A stretch of 30,162 bases of DNA, taken from Chitinophagales bacterium. Its GTDB lineage: Bacteria > Bacteroidota > Bacteroidia > Chitinophagales > UBA2359. A program made the translations under genes and the position numbers. The notes beneath the pieces were generated by a model. That model made no database searches, was not told where the DNA came from, and worked only from the letters and a program-made list of their open reading frames with translations. Shown here piece by piece: positions 14,612 through 23,257 of the stretch (within the stretch, counting starts at the first letter, position 1; every line of letters begins with the position of its first letter). The stretch lies in NCBI GenBank assembly GCA_020631035.1, contig JAHDIA010000004.1:1-30162 (forward strand), read 5' to 3'.

Positions 14612-15696
14612 GAAATACAATGCTTCCTCAACAGCCCTTGCTAGGTGCAAATATCAAAACCTATTTTAAATTGTTACTAGACAATGAGTTTGCAATTGGT
14701 GTAAGACATTTACCCAAAGCACTCTATACCGCTTTGGTGTCGGCATTGGCAAGTAGTCCTTTGGCGATATTGGAAAAATGGAATAAACAAAAAGAAATAG
14801 AGCAGACGCCAGTACCAATCAAACCTATTTTTATCATAGGTCACTGGCGGAGTGGGACCACTTTTTTACACTATTTGATGGCAAAAGACAGCAATTTAGC
14901 ATACTTGAACAATGCTCAATCTTTTTGCCCCAACTATACCTTTTACCATTTCGATTTTTTAAAGAAAATAATCAATCTGCATTTGCCCAATAAACGTCCA
15001 ATGGACAATATGGAAATAGCTTTTGAATATCCACAAGAAGAAGAGTTTGCCTTGGGCAATATGTCTGGTCAGTCCTGCTATCTTTGGTGGACTTTTCCTA
15101 ACAAAATGGTAGAATATTTTGAAAAATATGCCTTGCTTAAAAATTTAAAAGAAAAAGAATATCAAAATTTAAAAAATACCTATGCACATTTGATGCAGAA
15201 ATTGAGCCTACTCAACCAAGGAAAAAGTTTGCTATTGAAAAATCCTGTCAATACTGGGCGGATTCCTATGCTACTTGAACTTTTTCCCGATGCACAATTT
15301 ATTTATTTATACCGAAATCCAGTTGATGTATATCAATCGACGGTTAAACTACACACCAAATTGATGGAATGTTTTGCCTTGCAAGACTTTGATGCAAAAA
15401 AAATAGAAGAGCATACTTTTACATTTTACCAACAATTACTGCAAAAGTATCAAGAAGATAAAAAGCGCATTCCTATTCAAAATTTAATAGAAGTTGATTA
15501 TCAACAATTGACCAAAGAACCAATTAAAGTCGTAGCGCAAATTTATCAAAAATTGAACATTCCTTATTTTGAACAAGCACGTTTTGCCTTCCAAGAATTT
15601 ATAGAAAGCCAGAAGAACTATCAGGCAGAGATATATACAATCAATGAACAAAAAAAAGAAGAATTGGCAAAATTAACCAATGTTTTATGGAGATAA
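14608..15696 (+). CDS. PAPS-dependent sulfotransferase family protein (362 aa)
   Basis: The 5'-phosphosulfate-binding loop is IGHWRSGTTFL at residues 77-87, and the 3'-phosphate-binding motif is FIYLYRNPVDVYQST at 231-245. Both match the sulfotransferase fold that uses PAPS. Between them lies EYPQEEEFALGN (140-151), typical of the bacterial branch with an E/D-rich insert, and LLLKNPVNTGRI (208-219) with the conserved K-x-P. There is no signal peptide, so it is cytoplasmic or membrane-peripheral (residues 15-55 are partly hydrophobic). Translational coupling to the Lgt-like protein suggests a shared lipid or membrane substrate. The substrate is not visible from the sequence. Confidence 0.85.
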   Translation: MRNTMLPQQPLLGANIKTYFKLLLDNEFAIGVRHLPKALYTALVSALASSPLAILEKWNKQKEIEQTPVPIKPIFIIGHWRSGTTFLHYLMAKDSNLAYLNNAQSFCPNYTFYHFDFLKKIINLHLPNKRPMDNMEIAFEYPQEEEFALGNMSGQSCYLWWTFPNKMVEYFEKYALLKNLKEKEYQNLKNTYAHLMQKLSLLNQGKSLLLKNPVNTGRIPMLLELFPDAQFIYLYRNPVDVYQSTVKLHTKLMECFALQDFDAKKIEEHTFTFYQQLLQKYQEDKKRIPIQNLIEVDYQQLTKEPIKVVAQIYQKLNIPYFEQARFAFQEFIESQKNYQAEIYTINEQKKEELAKLTNVLWR

Positions 15697-15715
15697 TAAT
15701 AAAATAAAAAGACAT

Positions 15716-17533
15716 ATGAAAAATCTATTGACCATTATTTATTTAAGTGCTTTTGGTATAGCTACTTTACAAGCACAAGACTTACAAAAAATAGCACAAA
15801 AAAACAGTAACAAAAATTGGCTCAATTGCAAAGCTGATGTGCATTTGAACGAAGAGGAATTCTTACAAGAGTTCAAAAATATAGGACTGCTATCGCCTAA
15901 TGAAAATTTGAAAAAGTTGTCAAGTAAAACTGACCAAAAAAATGGAGTGCATCATTACTATCAAGAGACATACAAGGACATTCCAATAGAAGGAGCCATA
16001 TACATGGTCCACGAACAAAATGGACGCATAAAAAGTGCCAATGGAAAATTAGTTGAGTTTCTAGAGCTAAATACCATTCCTTTTTTAGATGAACAACAGG
16101 CATTGGAGCAAGCATTGCAATCAGTCAATGCTGAAAAATATGCTTGGGAGAACCCACAATATGAAGTCTTACTTAAACAGAAATACAAAGATGACGGATG
16201 CTCATTTTATCCCCAAGGAGACTTGCTCATTGTCACCCCTCAACTAAACACTTTATTGACGCAAGATCGGTTGTGTTATAAATTTGATATTTATAGCTTA
16301 CAACCTCATAAACAGGAATGGGTTTATGTAGATGCCCATAATGGAGAGGTGTTTTTAAAAACCAATCTCTTGTGCCAATTAAACGATTTGTGTACGGCAG
16401 ACAAATACTACAGTTGCAATAATATGTCGACAGTAAGTTTTGAGGTGGACAATGTGGAAATGTTATATTATTTGAATACTAATAGGGTGACTACTTACGA
16501 TGCCAGTAATGGAATAGATTCAACAATGCTTGCCGCTTCAGACTGCAATGCTTTTGATCCTGTATTGATTGAGGCACACTGGGCAGCCCAAAATGTAGTA
16601 AACTATTTTGATTCAATACATCATCTTGATGGATACGACGGAAATGGTGCCAAAATACAGAACTGGGTTCATGCCGATTTAATAGATATTTTTCATTTAA
16701 ATAATAATAAAAATGCTGTATACAATGAGTTAGGAATATGGTATGGCGATGGCGGTGGAAGTGGAAGCAATCCTTATGTATCTCTTGACATTGTCACTCA
16801 CGAGATTGTTCATGGCATCACCAAGCATTCGGCAAATTTGTATGGAGTGGGAGAATCTGGTGCATTGGCAGAATCTTTTGCGGATATTTTTGGAGTAATC
16901 ATAGAACACAGTGTAATGCCTACTTGTGCTAATTGGATAATAGGAGAAAATGTAAAAGTAAATGGAATTCGTGATTTTGCAAATCCCGATACTTTAGGGC
17001 AGCCCGATACTTATAAAGGAAATCACTGGGGAGATGATTTTGAAGGTTACTATGGAGTGCATACCAATTGTGGAGTGCAAAATCATTGGTTCTACCTCTT
17101 GGTAAATGGTGGGACAGGAACCAATGACAATAACGATGATTATACTGTAAATGGAATTGGGATGCAAGCAGCAGCTAAAATTGTTTATCAAAATCTAATG
17201 CATTATATGACTCCTTATTCCAATTATGCAGATGCAAGAAATGGTTCTATAGAAGCTGCACTGGAATTATTTCCAGAGGATTCAAGCAAAGCACAAGCGG
17301 TAGCAGATGCTTGGTATGCGGTAGGCGTGGGAAGTAATCTTGTCAATGGAGATAGCATTCAGCTCATTAGCCCCAATGGTGGAGAAATTTTAGCACCTCA
17401 AACAACGAGCCTTATTGAGTGGGACAGTAGTGCTGGAATAGATAGTGGAGTTGGACAAGTGTGGAAACAGCTCACCCCAATACTGGTGAATACTCTTGGG
17501 CAATTGGTGATATTTGTGCCAATGAAGTTTTAA
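15716..17533 (+). CDS. Secreted thermolysin-type (M4) metalloprotease, frameshifted before its C-terminal domains
   Basis: The start chosen is the ATG at 15716 (MKNLLTIIYLSAFG), which opens a signal peptide cleaved near LQAQ; the frame itself continues upstream to 15680. A propeptide with FTP/PepSY-like segments (about 40-210) precedes the catalytic domain. The zinc site is H362-E-I-V-H366 with E386 as third ligand (GALAESFADIFG, also D390), and H449 (GVHTNCGVQNHWF) is the catalytic His. An Ig-like domain begins SPNGGEILAPQTTSLIEW, but at about 17443-17457 the frame shifts, and the last 25 residues (GQVWKQLTP onwards) are not the expected sequence. The continuation is in the next frame from 17446. 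The catalytic part is complete, but the secretion signal downstream is lost. It starts 19 bases after the sulfotransferase. Confidence 0.85.
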   Translation: MKNLLTIIYLSAFGIATLQAQDLQKIAQKNSNKNWLNCKADVHLNEEEFLQEFKNIGLLSPNENLKKLSSKTDQKNGVHHYYQETYKDIPIEGAIYMVHEQNGRIKSANGKLVEFLELNTIPFLDEQQALEQALQSVNAEKYAWENPQYEVLLKQKYKDDGCSFYPQGDLLIVTPQLNTLLTQDRLCYKFDIYSLQPHKQEWVYVDAHNGEVFLKTNLLCQLNDLCTADKYYSCNNMSTVSFEVDNVEMLYYLNTNRVTTYDASNGIDSTMLAASDCNAFDPVLIEAHWAAQNVVNYFDSIHHLDGYDGNGAKIQNWVHADLIDIFHLNNNKNAVYNELGIWYGDGGGSGSNPYVSLDIVTHEIVHGITKHSANLYGVGESGALAESFADIFGVIIEHSVMPTCANWIIGENVKVNGIRDFANPDTLGQPDTYKGNHWGDDFEGYYGVHTNCGVQNHWFYLLVNGGTGTNDNNDDYTVNGIGMQAAAKIVYQNLMHYMTPYSNYADARNGSIEAALELFPEDSSKAQAVADAWYAVGVGSNLVNGDSIQLISPNGGEILAPQTTSLIEWDSSAGIDSGVGQVWKQLTPILVNTLGQLVIFVPMKF

Positions 17534-19503
17534 TCAAAATAAGTGATTCAAAAGACTTTACCATTTTTGATGTCAATGATACTTCTTTTGAAATAGATGA
17601 AGAGTGTTTTTGTAACAATATGGTGGATGCCTATTTTATATATGAAGGAGTAGAAGACACCATTATATGTGATGGGCAAACCATTTATTTAATAAATGCT
17701 TCTATTAATGCGGATTCAACTTTTTGGGAAGTGGAGATAGGAGGCTATACAAATACAGTAAGTCAAGATACTATTCAAATAACCCTACAAGATGATGGTA
17801 CAGGAAGTTACACTTTTTACCTCATTGCAAAAGATATCAATGAATGTGTAGATACTTTTCAAAGAACATTCCACATTTTGCCTTATCCAGAGTTATCCTA
17901 TAATTATACGCTTAATGGCTCAGGAGTTGATTTTACATTGATGTCTAATTTAGGCTTGGAAGAAGAAGTTCATTGGACTTGGGGGGATGATACAGAAACA
18001 ATTACCAATGATAGTACACCAAGCCATACTTATGTCAATGATGGAGTGTATGAAGTCTGTATAAGTTATACCAATAGATGTGGGATGGGGCAATGTTGTG
18101 ATATAGTTGTAGTAGACAATGTACAAAATGCCAGTTGTTTGGGAGACAGCTTAGAGGTGTTTTTTACTACTAGTAGCAAATTGGTTTGTGAAGGAACGAG
18201 CATTGATTTCACCAATCTTTCTTCTTCTGGTGCATTGACTTACGAATGGTACATCAACAATAGCTTGGTGTCAAGCAATATGAATTATAACCATATTTTT
18301 AGTCAAGCGGGAAAGCACATTGTAAGTCTAGTTGTAAAATATCCCAATGCTTGTGAAATGTCTTACACTACTTTAGTTGAAGTCGTAAGTAATAATGTAA
18401 ATCTTGATGTTATTTATACAAAAAATGGACCTATTGTCAACTTTGTATTTGATTCTATAGATGCCCATACAAAGTATGGCATTATGGTTTTGGAGGATAC
18501 TTCAAGTTTGCTTCCTATCTCTCTCTTTGGGAACAATATTACTTATACTTTCCCAGAAGCAGGCACCTATACAGTTTTGGTAGGAGCCAGTAATTTTATT
18601 TGTGGTGAAAATTGGTTGGTAGATACCCTTATTGTAACAGTAGAACCATTACCAATTACTTATCAAAAATTGTTGCGTATAGATGGGAAGCCTTGTGGGA
18701 TAAGCAGTTGTATTCAAACAAGTGATCAGAAAATAGTTATAATAGGTAAAGTCTTATATGCTGAACAAAACTCTGAAGAAGCTATTGTAGCCAAACTAAA
18801 TATACAGGGAGAAATGATTTGGAGCAAAAGATTTTCGAGTACCCAGAGAAATCGCCCAGGAAATTTAGTTGAGGGTGCAAATGGAGGCTTTATGGCTTAC
18901 ATCAACAATATTGACTCAACTGCGAGCAATGGTAATTTTTATGTAATAAAATGGGATGATGATGGAAATGAAGAATGGCATACTACATTAGGCAATAGCA
19001 CATTTGGCTTTGCTCAAAGCATTAAGGCAACTTCTGATGGAGGTTGTATACTGACAGGCTATACATCAAGTTTTGGCGTAAGTGAAAAAAGTGCTTTTTT
19101 AATAAAATTGAATGCCAATGGAAGTCTAAGTTGGGGGAAATATTACAATACTGGAGATACCAGCTCATTGAGTGCGATAACGGCAAAAGATGTGCTTGTA
19201 GACAGTGATGGAGGATATACTGTATTGGGGCATACTTGGCAAAATCAACAAAGTTTATTTTTAATGAAAACAGATGCTTTTGGTAATGTGAATTGGGTGA
19301 AATCTTATGGAGGAAATAATTTAAATTATGATTATGTGCCCATTTTATCTCCAAAGATTTACACCAAAATGCAAGAGCCATTCAAAGATTGTACATTCAA
19401 AATCAAGCAAAGTTTGATGAAATATTTACAAGCAAAGAGATCACGTATCAATGCATTCAAAACCAATTTGCAAAACTTGAACCCACAATCATTGCGCTTA
19501 TAA
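17446..19503 (+). pseudogene. PKD and beta-propeller continuation of the M4 protease, out of frame and truncated
   Basis: An in-frame TAG at 17443 precedes this frame, which has no ATG at its beginning; GTG at 17461 is the first start. It reads WTSVETAHPNTGEYSWAIGD, which is what follows SPNGGE..I.W in such Ig-like domains, so it is the continuation of the M4 gene. Domains in order are the rest of that Ig-like domain, PKD 1 (VHWTWGDDTETI), PKD-like 2 (YEWYINNSLVSSN), a third beta domain (ITYTFPEAGTYTVLV), and a beta-propeller of the DGG..L.G.T type (SDGGCILTGYTSSFG, SDGGYTVLGHTW, WVKSYGG). The propeller breaks off at about 19335. From there the same bases encode the helical domain plus T9SS tail in another frame, and this frame runs on out of phase to 19503. 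Confidence 0.7.
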
Positions 19504-19994
19504 AAGATGCTTTTGGTGGCAGTGCTAGTGCCACAATAAATAGAGACTTGTTAAATGAAATAGATGTATTTTTAATAGAGTTGTCAAGCTTGCTTGATAA
19601 CTCTCAATTAGAAGAAGAAATAAAAAGCATTCGCAATGGTTTATGGACAATGCAAAACAAAACACTCAAACAAGCTTTGACAGATTTTGATACAATGGAC
19701 TTGAAACATCCTGCTAATGTAACATCCATTCCATCATTCCAATTAATCAATCAATTAGACAATGCCTCTCATTTAATGTACAATTTATTTGGGCAAGAAG
19801 GTGAAGCGAGTTTGACAATGTACGACCTCAATGGGCAATTGCTAAACACAACAACACATTGGATTTCAGGAAAACAAAGCATTAAGCTGAATAAAATGGA
19901 TTTAACCAAAGGATTATATATACTACATCTTCATTTCGCTAGTAAAAAGGGTTGCTTTGAACAGAGTTTTAAACTGCCCGTGGTGAATCAATAA
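19338..19994 (+). pseudogene. Helical domain fragment with T9SS sorting domain
   Basis: The frame is open from an in-frame TGA at 19329; there is no ATG near its beginning, and TTG at 19389 is the first alternative start. Residues at the beginning (HFISKDLHQNARAIQRLYIQ, FDEIFTSKEITYQCIQ, LIKDAFGGSASA, KTLKQALTDFD) are homologous to the fragment at 13138. From about 19720 a T9SS type A sorting domain follows (SHLMYNLFGQEGEASLTMYD, GKQSIKLNKMDLTKGLYILH). It thus looks like the 3' end of another secreted protein joined to the broken beta-propeller gene. Without an upstream signal peptide it cannot be exported on its own. A frameshift at about 19335 would restore a continuous reading through the protease, propeller and tail. 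Confidence 0.65.
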
Positions 19995-20021
19995 GTGATT
20001 GATATATGAGAAGCAATAACA

Positions 20022-20104
20022 CAACAGTATTTTTTACATTGACGATTAAATCGCATTCCCAACTTTTAATAAAATTGGTCAATAGTATAAATTTAATACT
20101 GTTG
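20022..20104. repeat. Distant inverted repeat in a 3' region
   Basis: CAACAGTATT (20022-20031) and AATACTGTTG (20095-20104) can pair across about 63 bases. They lie between the T9SS tail and the terminator and may form a 3' UTR stem. Confidence 0.45.
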
Positions 20105-20107
20105 TTG

Positions 20108-20137
20108 GAGCAGGTGTTAAGCAGCCTGCTCTTTTTT
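20108..20137 (+). terminator. Rho-independent-type terminator
   Basis: GAGCAGG (20108-20114) pairs with CCTGCTC (20125-20131), followed by TTTTTT. It ends the plus-strand unit 13799-19994 and faces the stop of the minus-strand SUKH gene at 20159. Confidence 0.85.
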
Positions 20138-20158
20138 ACTTTGTGAGTCAACTTAATT

Positions 20159-20776
20159 TTATGAATTGTCCTCTAGCTCTCCACACCATTCTTCGTAATA
20201 ATTTCCCGCCCATTTTTTCATTTGTGGGAAAAACCATTCAGCAATCTCAGGAATCAATTGTAGCCCATCCTCTGTATCAATAAACGGATCTTCATCCCCA
20301 CTGATTTGAATAAACGCGTGGTGGGCAATGGCACTCAACAATAAGAATTGTCCAATGTCATCAGCAATGGCGTCCCCTGCTTCCCAACTGCCCATTCCGT
20401 GAAACAATTTCTGAATACCATTTTCAGGCGCAAGTAAATCTACTAAGATAGGATCACCTGCTTCATAGCCAATCAAAAACCAATGGCCAGGCCAACCATC
20501 TATGGCTTCTTGTTTGACAGAGTTGTAACTATAACCATCTTGAAAAGCCCCCAAACGTTTGTGTCCAAATAAAGTGACAGGATTTCCAATGGTTGAGAAA
20601 TAAACATTTTCTTTTGGTGCAAAATGCAATAAATAGTTTTTTAAATCATCTGGAAAGGGATGTTTGAATTCTCCTTCCAAACGAGCCAACAAAGCGTCAT
20701 TCTGACTTGTACCCAAAAGCAATGGCTCATCCGTCCAAAATTCATTAATATGGGTTAAAGCGTCTTGTATATCCAT
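20159..20776 (-). CDS. SMI1/KNR4 (SUKH) family protein (205 aa)
   Basis: It contains the SUKH layout: an N-terminal helix, LARLEGEFKHPFPDDLKNYL (26-50 region, the E...G..lP.dl..fl motif), then LFGHKRLGAFQDGY and GWPGHWFLIGYEAGDPILVD (the W..ig..ggGd.+.+d motif). After this comes an acidic extension with DEDPFIDTEDGLQLI and a Trp-rich end (EWFFPQMKKW). SUKH proteins are often immunity proteins against polymorphic toxins, and here the gene lies in a run of similar small genes, 26 bases after the 314-aa gene upstream, so the two form one operon. No toxin is visible. Confidence 0.8.
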   Translation of the reverse strand: MDIQDALTHINEFWTDEPLLLGTSQNDALLARLEGEFKHPFPDDLKNYLLHFAPKENVYFSTIGNPVTLFGHKRLGAFQDGYSYNSVKQEAIDGWPGHWFLIGYEAGDPILVDLLAPENGIQKLFHGMGSWEAGDAIADDIGQFLLLSAIAHHAFIQISGDEDPFIDTEDGLQLIPEIAEWFFPQMKKWAGNYYEEWCGELEDNS

Positions 20777-20802
20777 TTCTTAAAATATATTCAATTCACA
20801 AT

Positions 20803-21747
20803 TCACTCAACTCGAATACGCCAATTACTCCCAAACTGCAAAAGCGACTGAGCAATGACTTCGTTTTTCTCTACCCACAAATCATCAAACAATACAAAAT
20901 AATTAAATTGATTTTCTAGGGAGTTGATACCAATTTCACAAAAATGTTCACTCAATAAATAAGTCGATTTTTCAGGATTATTCCCCAGTTCTTTTTTCAA
21001 TAGTGCAGGAATACTAAAATCCCTGAAATCTTCATCCTCCATATCAGTGATGCAAATTTGACCGATTAAATTTAACAATTCATTGAGTGATGCTTTGTTA
21101 TTTTCTTCAGTCAAATGTTTTAAAAATTTTAAATTTTCCAATCCCACCAATTCATCTTTTGGGTCGATTTCATTGTTTCGTAAATAATCCAACAATTGTG
21201 GCATACGAAGACCATCTATTTCGTATACATACAAATCATCAAAATTGCCGCTGTCATAAATGCAACAAGAAATATGGTACAAGCACCCTGTTCCATAGTC
21301 CGCATCAAAACTTTCGTTAAAATCAAAAAGTAAATTTTTTCCAATGCTACCATAGTCAGTTGGAATGGGATTCTGAAACCATATCGCCAATTGCCGCCAG
21401 TTCTTTTCTTTGAAATCCTCTGTGAAAATATACCAGGCCAATTCTACCTCATCATCATCTGTATATATTTCAAGGCATTCTTCATCCCCCACAATTTCAT
21501 TACAATAGACATGTTTGCCTAGTTTGGCAATTAAATCATTAAAGTCGATTGGTGGGTGGACTTTTACCCCAATTTCATCGGAAGAAATGGGGAAGCCATA
21601 CACATAAGTACCCAGTATTTCGTCAGGGTCTTTGGTCAATTGCTTCCAGTTTTTTAGAAAAAAATCTAAGATAGAGTCAGCCTCAAAAGTTTTGAGGTAA
21701 CGACCATTGGGTTCATATACTGTTCGATACGCAAAATGAATTTTCAT
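20803..21747 (-). CDS. Hypothetical protein with N-terminal HFAYR motif (314 aa)
   Basis: It starts MKIHFAYRTVYEPNGRYLKT, with a strand/turn/strand motif that recurs at the beginning of the small gene at 24441-24635 (SLHYAYNLFDDKGRYQGV) and inside the protein at 23254 (IHFAYRINESL). The rest is acidic, with FGSNWRIRVE at the end and an acidic YTDDDEVELAWYIF segment, but no recognised domain. No signal peptide or membrane segment is present. It is upstream of the SUKH gene in the same operon, and repeat copy C lies further upstream. A role in an immunity or stress cluster is inferred from position only. Confidence 0.55.
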   Translation of the reverse strand: MKIHFAYRTVYEPNGRYLKTFEADSILDFFLKNWKQLTKDPDEILGTYVYGFPISSDEIGVKVHPPIDFNDLIAKLGKHVYCNEIVGDEECLEIYTDDDEVELAWYIFTEDFKEKNWRQLAIWFQNPIPTDYGSIGKNLLFDFNESFDADYGTGCLYHISCCIYDSGNFDDLYVYEIDGLRMPQLLDYLRNNEIDPKDELVGLENLKFLKHLTEENNKASLNELLNLIGQICITDMEDEDFRDFSIPALLKKELGNNPEKSTYLLSEHFCEIGINSLENQFNYFVLFDDLWVEKNEVIAQSLLQFGSNWRIRVE

Positions 21748-21936
21748 TGTCTTGTTGTTGTGTTTTTTACATCAAATAGTCAGATTTTAAATAGGCTCTA
21801 AATGAAGGTGTAAATGTACAAATAAAATCAGTCAATTTAGATGCTCCCAAGATTATTTATCTATTTTGATTTTTAGAAAAAAATAAAATAAATATTTGTA
21901 GGAGATGCTTCATTTATTCAAGATGTATTTTTATGG

Positions 21937-22033
21937 TGCAACGCCAGTGATACTAGGCTGCGTGTACTCTGGTTAACCAACGCATACTTTAGGCTACGTA
22001 CAAGGGCGCATCCACCCGCTCATCCAACGCTTC
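21937..22033 (+). repeat. Dispersed ~100-bp structured repeat, copy C
   Basis: It has the standard layout with TGCAACGCCAGTGA, TAGGCTGCGTGTA, TGGTTAACCAACGCATACTT, AGGCTACGTACAAGGG, CCACCCGCTCATCC and AACGCTTCA. Its right end, read on the minus strand, starts with the TGA that is the stop of the gene at 22032. It is the inverted partner of copy D, and the right ends of both face the three genes between them. The rest of 21748-22031 holds no gene and is A/T-rich. Confidence 0.85.
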
Positions 22034-22646
22034 AAAAACCAAAATGCTTTAGATACTCAGCCCTTATGTCTACTGGAGCCTCTACAGTATACGTTATCCC
22101 ATCCGAATACGTTCGCTTTATTTTTTGTTCATCTAACAAATATCGCTGTGCATCAAATGGAGCAGGAAAAGGAAAAGAGTCAATGTATGCCCAGTCTAAA
22201 TTTATTCTTGAATCATCAAACATCGACTTATCAAAACGTTTGTATTTTTCAACTAAAAAAGCTGCAAACATATTGTATACCATTGTTGCATAAGCTTTGG
22301 GTGTCATTTCTGCATTGAATAAAGTAGAATTACAACTAATTTGAATTCGTTTGTAATCAGGACGGCTGTTGTAAAGATGAGAACGATAGATGGTATGCGC
22401 ATCATCGTAAACTGATTTGGAAACAATAGTGTGTTTCTTGGGATTGTATATACCAAAAGAAAGGTTGTAATTAAAGCTTCCTTTTTGCATCCGATTTTTG
22501 GGAGCCAAAACCTTTGCATTTATATACTCATATACATACTCACTGATTCGTGCATCCACTCTCGGACGTTGAAACAGTAGTTGGAGATCAATGTTTAAAT
22601 TTAAATCACTAATACTCCAAAGCCTAGTAATTCGAATGTTTGACAT
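22032..22646 (-). CDS. Hypothetical immunity-like protein (204 aa)
   Basis: The start is the ATG at 22646, which overlaps the upstream stop by one base (TAATG); the longer frame to 22742 would overlap the preceding gene by about 97 bases and is unlikely. The protein is MSNIRITRLWSISDLNLNID, then a region with RVDARISEYVYEYI, YDDAHTIYRSHLYNSRPD, and a C-terminal part with YIDSFPFPAPFDAQRYLLDE. No family is recognised for certain. Its size, lack of secretion signal and place at the end of a coupled trio suggest an immunity or accessory protein. Its stop lies at the edge of repeat copy C. Confidence 0.6.
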   Translation of the reverse strand: MSNIRITRLWSISDLNLNIDLQLLFQRPRVDARISEYVYEYINAKVLAPKNRMQKGSFNYNLSFGIYNPKKHTIVSKSVYDDAHTIYRSHLYNSRPDYKRIQISCNSTLFNAEMTPKAYATMVYNMFAAFLVEKYKRFDKSMFDDSRINLDWAYIDSFPFPAPFDAQRYLLDEQKIKRTYSDGITYTVEAPVDIRAEYLKHFGF

Positions 22647-23257
22647 TATTGACTTCTTAAAATATCTAAAAAATATTGGTATCGTTCCTCTTTTTGTGTC
22701 GCAAAAAAACCTCCATTTTCCCCTAAGTCCATAAAGATACAATCCTCATCAATTTGATAAAAACTAATTTGCCAGTTAGGAGAAACATAGCTTTCGGACA
22801 ACCAAAGTGGAACGATTTTATTAAAGGCTAATTTGATTTCATCAAAAGAGATGTCTGCCAAATTGTATGCTAAAGTAAAGGTCAATTCATATAATGTATA
22901 ACTTACTAGGAATAGGTCAAGTGATTCAGCTATGATTGTCCCTTGTTCATTATAAACTTTTGATGAAGCTTTGTTGAGTGTTGCCCAACAAGTCCAAGCA
23001 TATTGGTTTTCTATTAAGAATAAAAAACGTTCTCTTGTTAAGTCTAGTTTTGTCCAAGGGATTAATGTGTCCTGTGTTTCAAAGAGTTTGATACTAGAAG
23101 CACTTTGATTTAATTTTTCTTTGATAGCATAGAGTATTTTAAGCCCCTTAGGAATGGCATTGGGATATTTACTCATATCCAAATTGTTCAACTCTATAGA
23201 GAGGAAATTTTCAAGTACTTTGATTAAATCTTCTAAGGCTTGTGCTTTAACTATCAT
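22646..23257 (-). CDS. Hypothetical SUKH/immunity-like protein (203 aa)
   Basis: It begins with two helices (LEDLIKVLENFLSIELNNL), then a central region with RERFLFLIENQYAWTCW (75-91), in which ENQ followed by aromatic residues resembles the ligand-facing part of several SUKH-like immunity families (F..eNQ...W). It ends with ISFYQIDEDCIFMDL and GGFFATQKEERYQYFLDIL. No catalytic motif is seen. The start overlaps the stop of the upstream 352-aa gene by four bases and its stop overlaps the next start by one base, so this is the middle gene of a translationally coupled trio. Confidence 0.55.
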   Translation of the reverse strand: MIVKAQALEDLIKVLENFLSIELNNLDMSKYPNAIPKGLKILYAIKEKLNQSASSIKLFETQDTLIPWTKLDLTRERFLFLIENQYAWTCWATLNKASSKVYNEQGTIIAESLDLFLVSYTLYELTFTLAYNLADISFDEIKLAFNKIVPLWLSESYVSPNWQISFYQIDEDCIFMDLGENGGFFATQKEERYQYFLDILRSQ

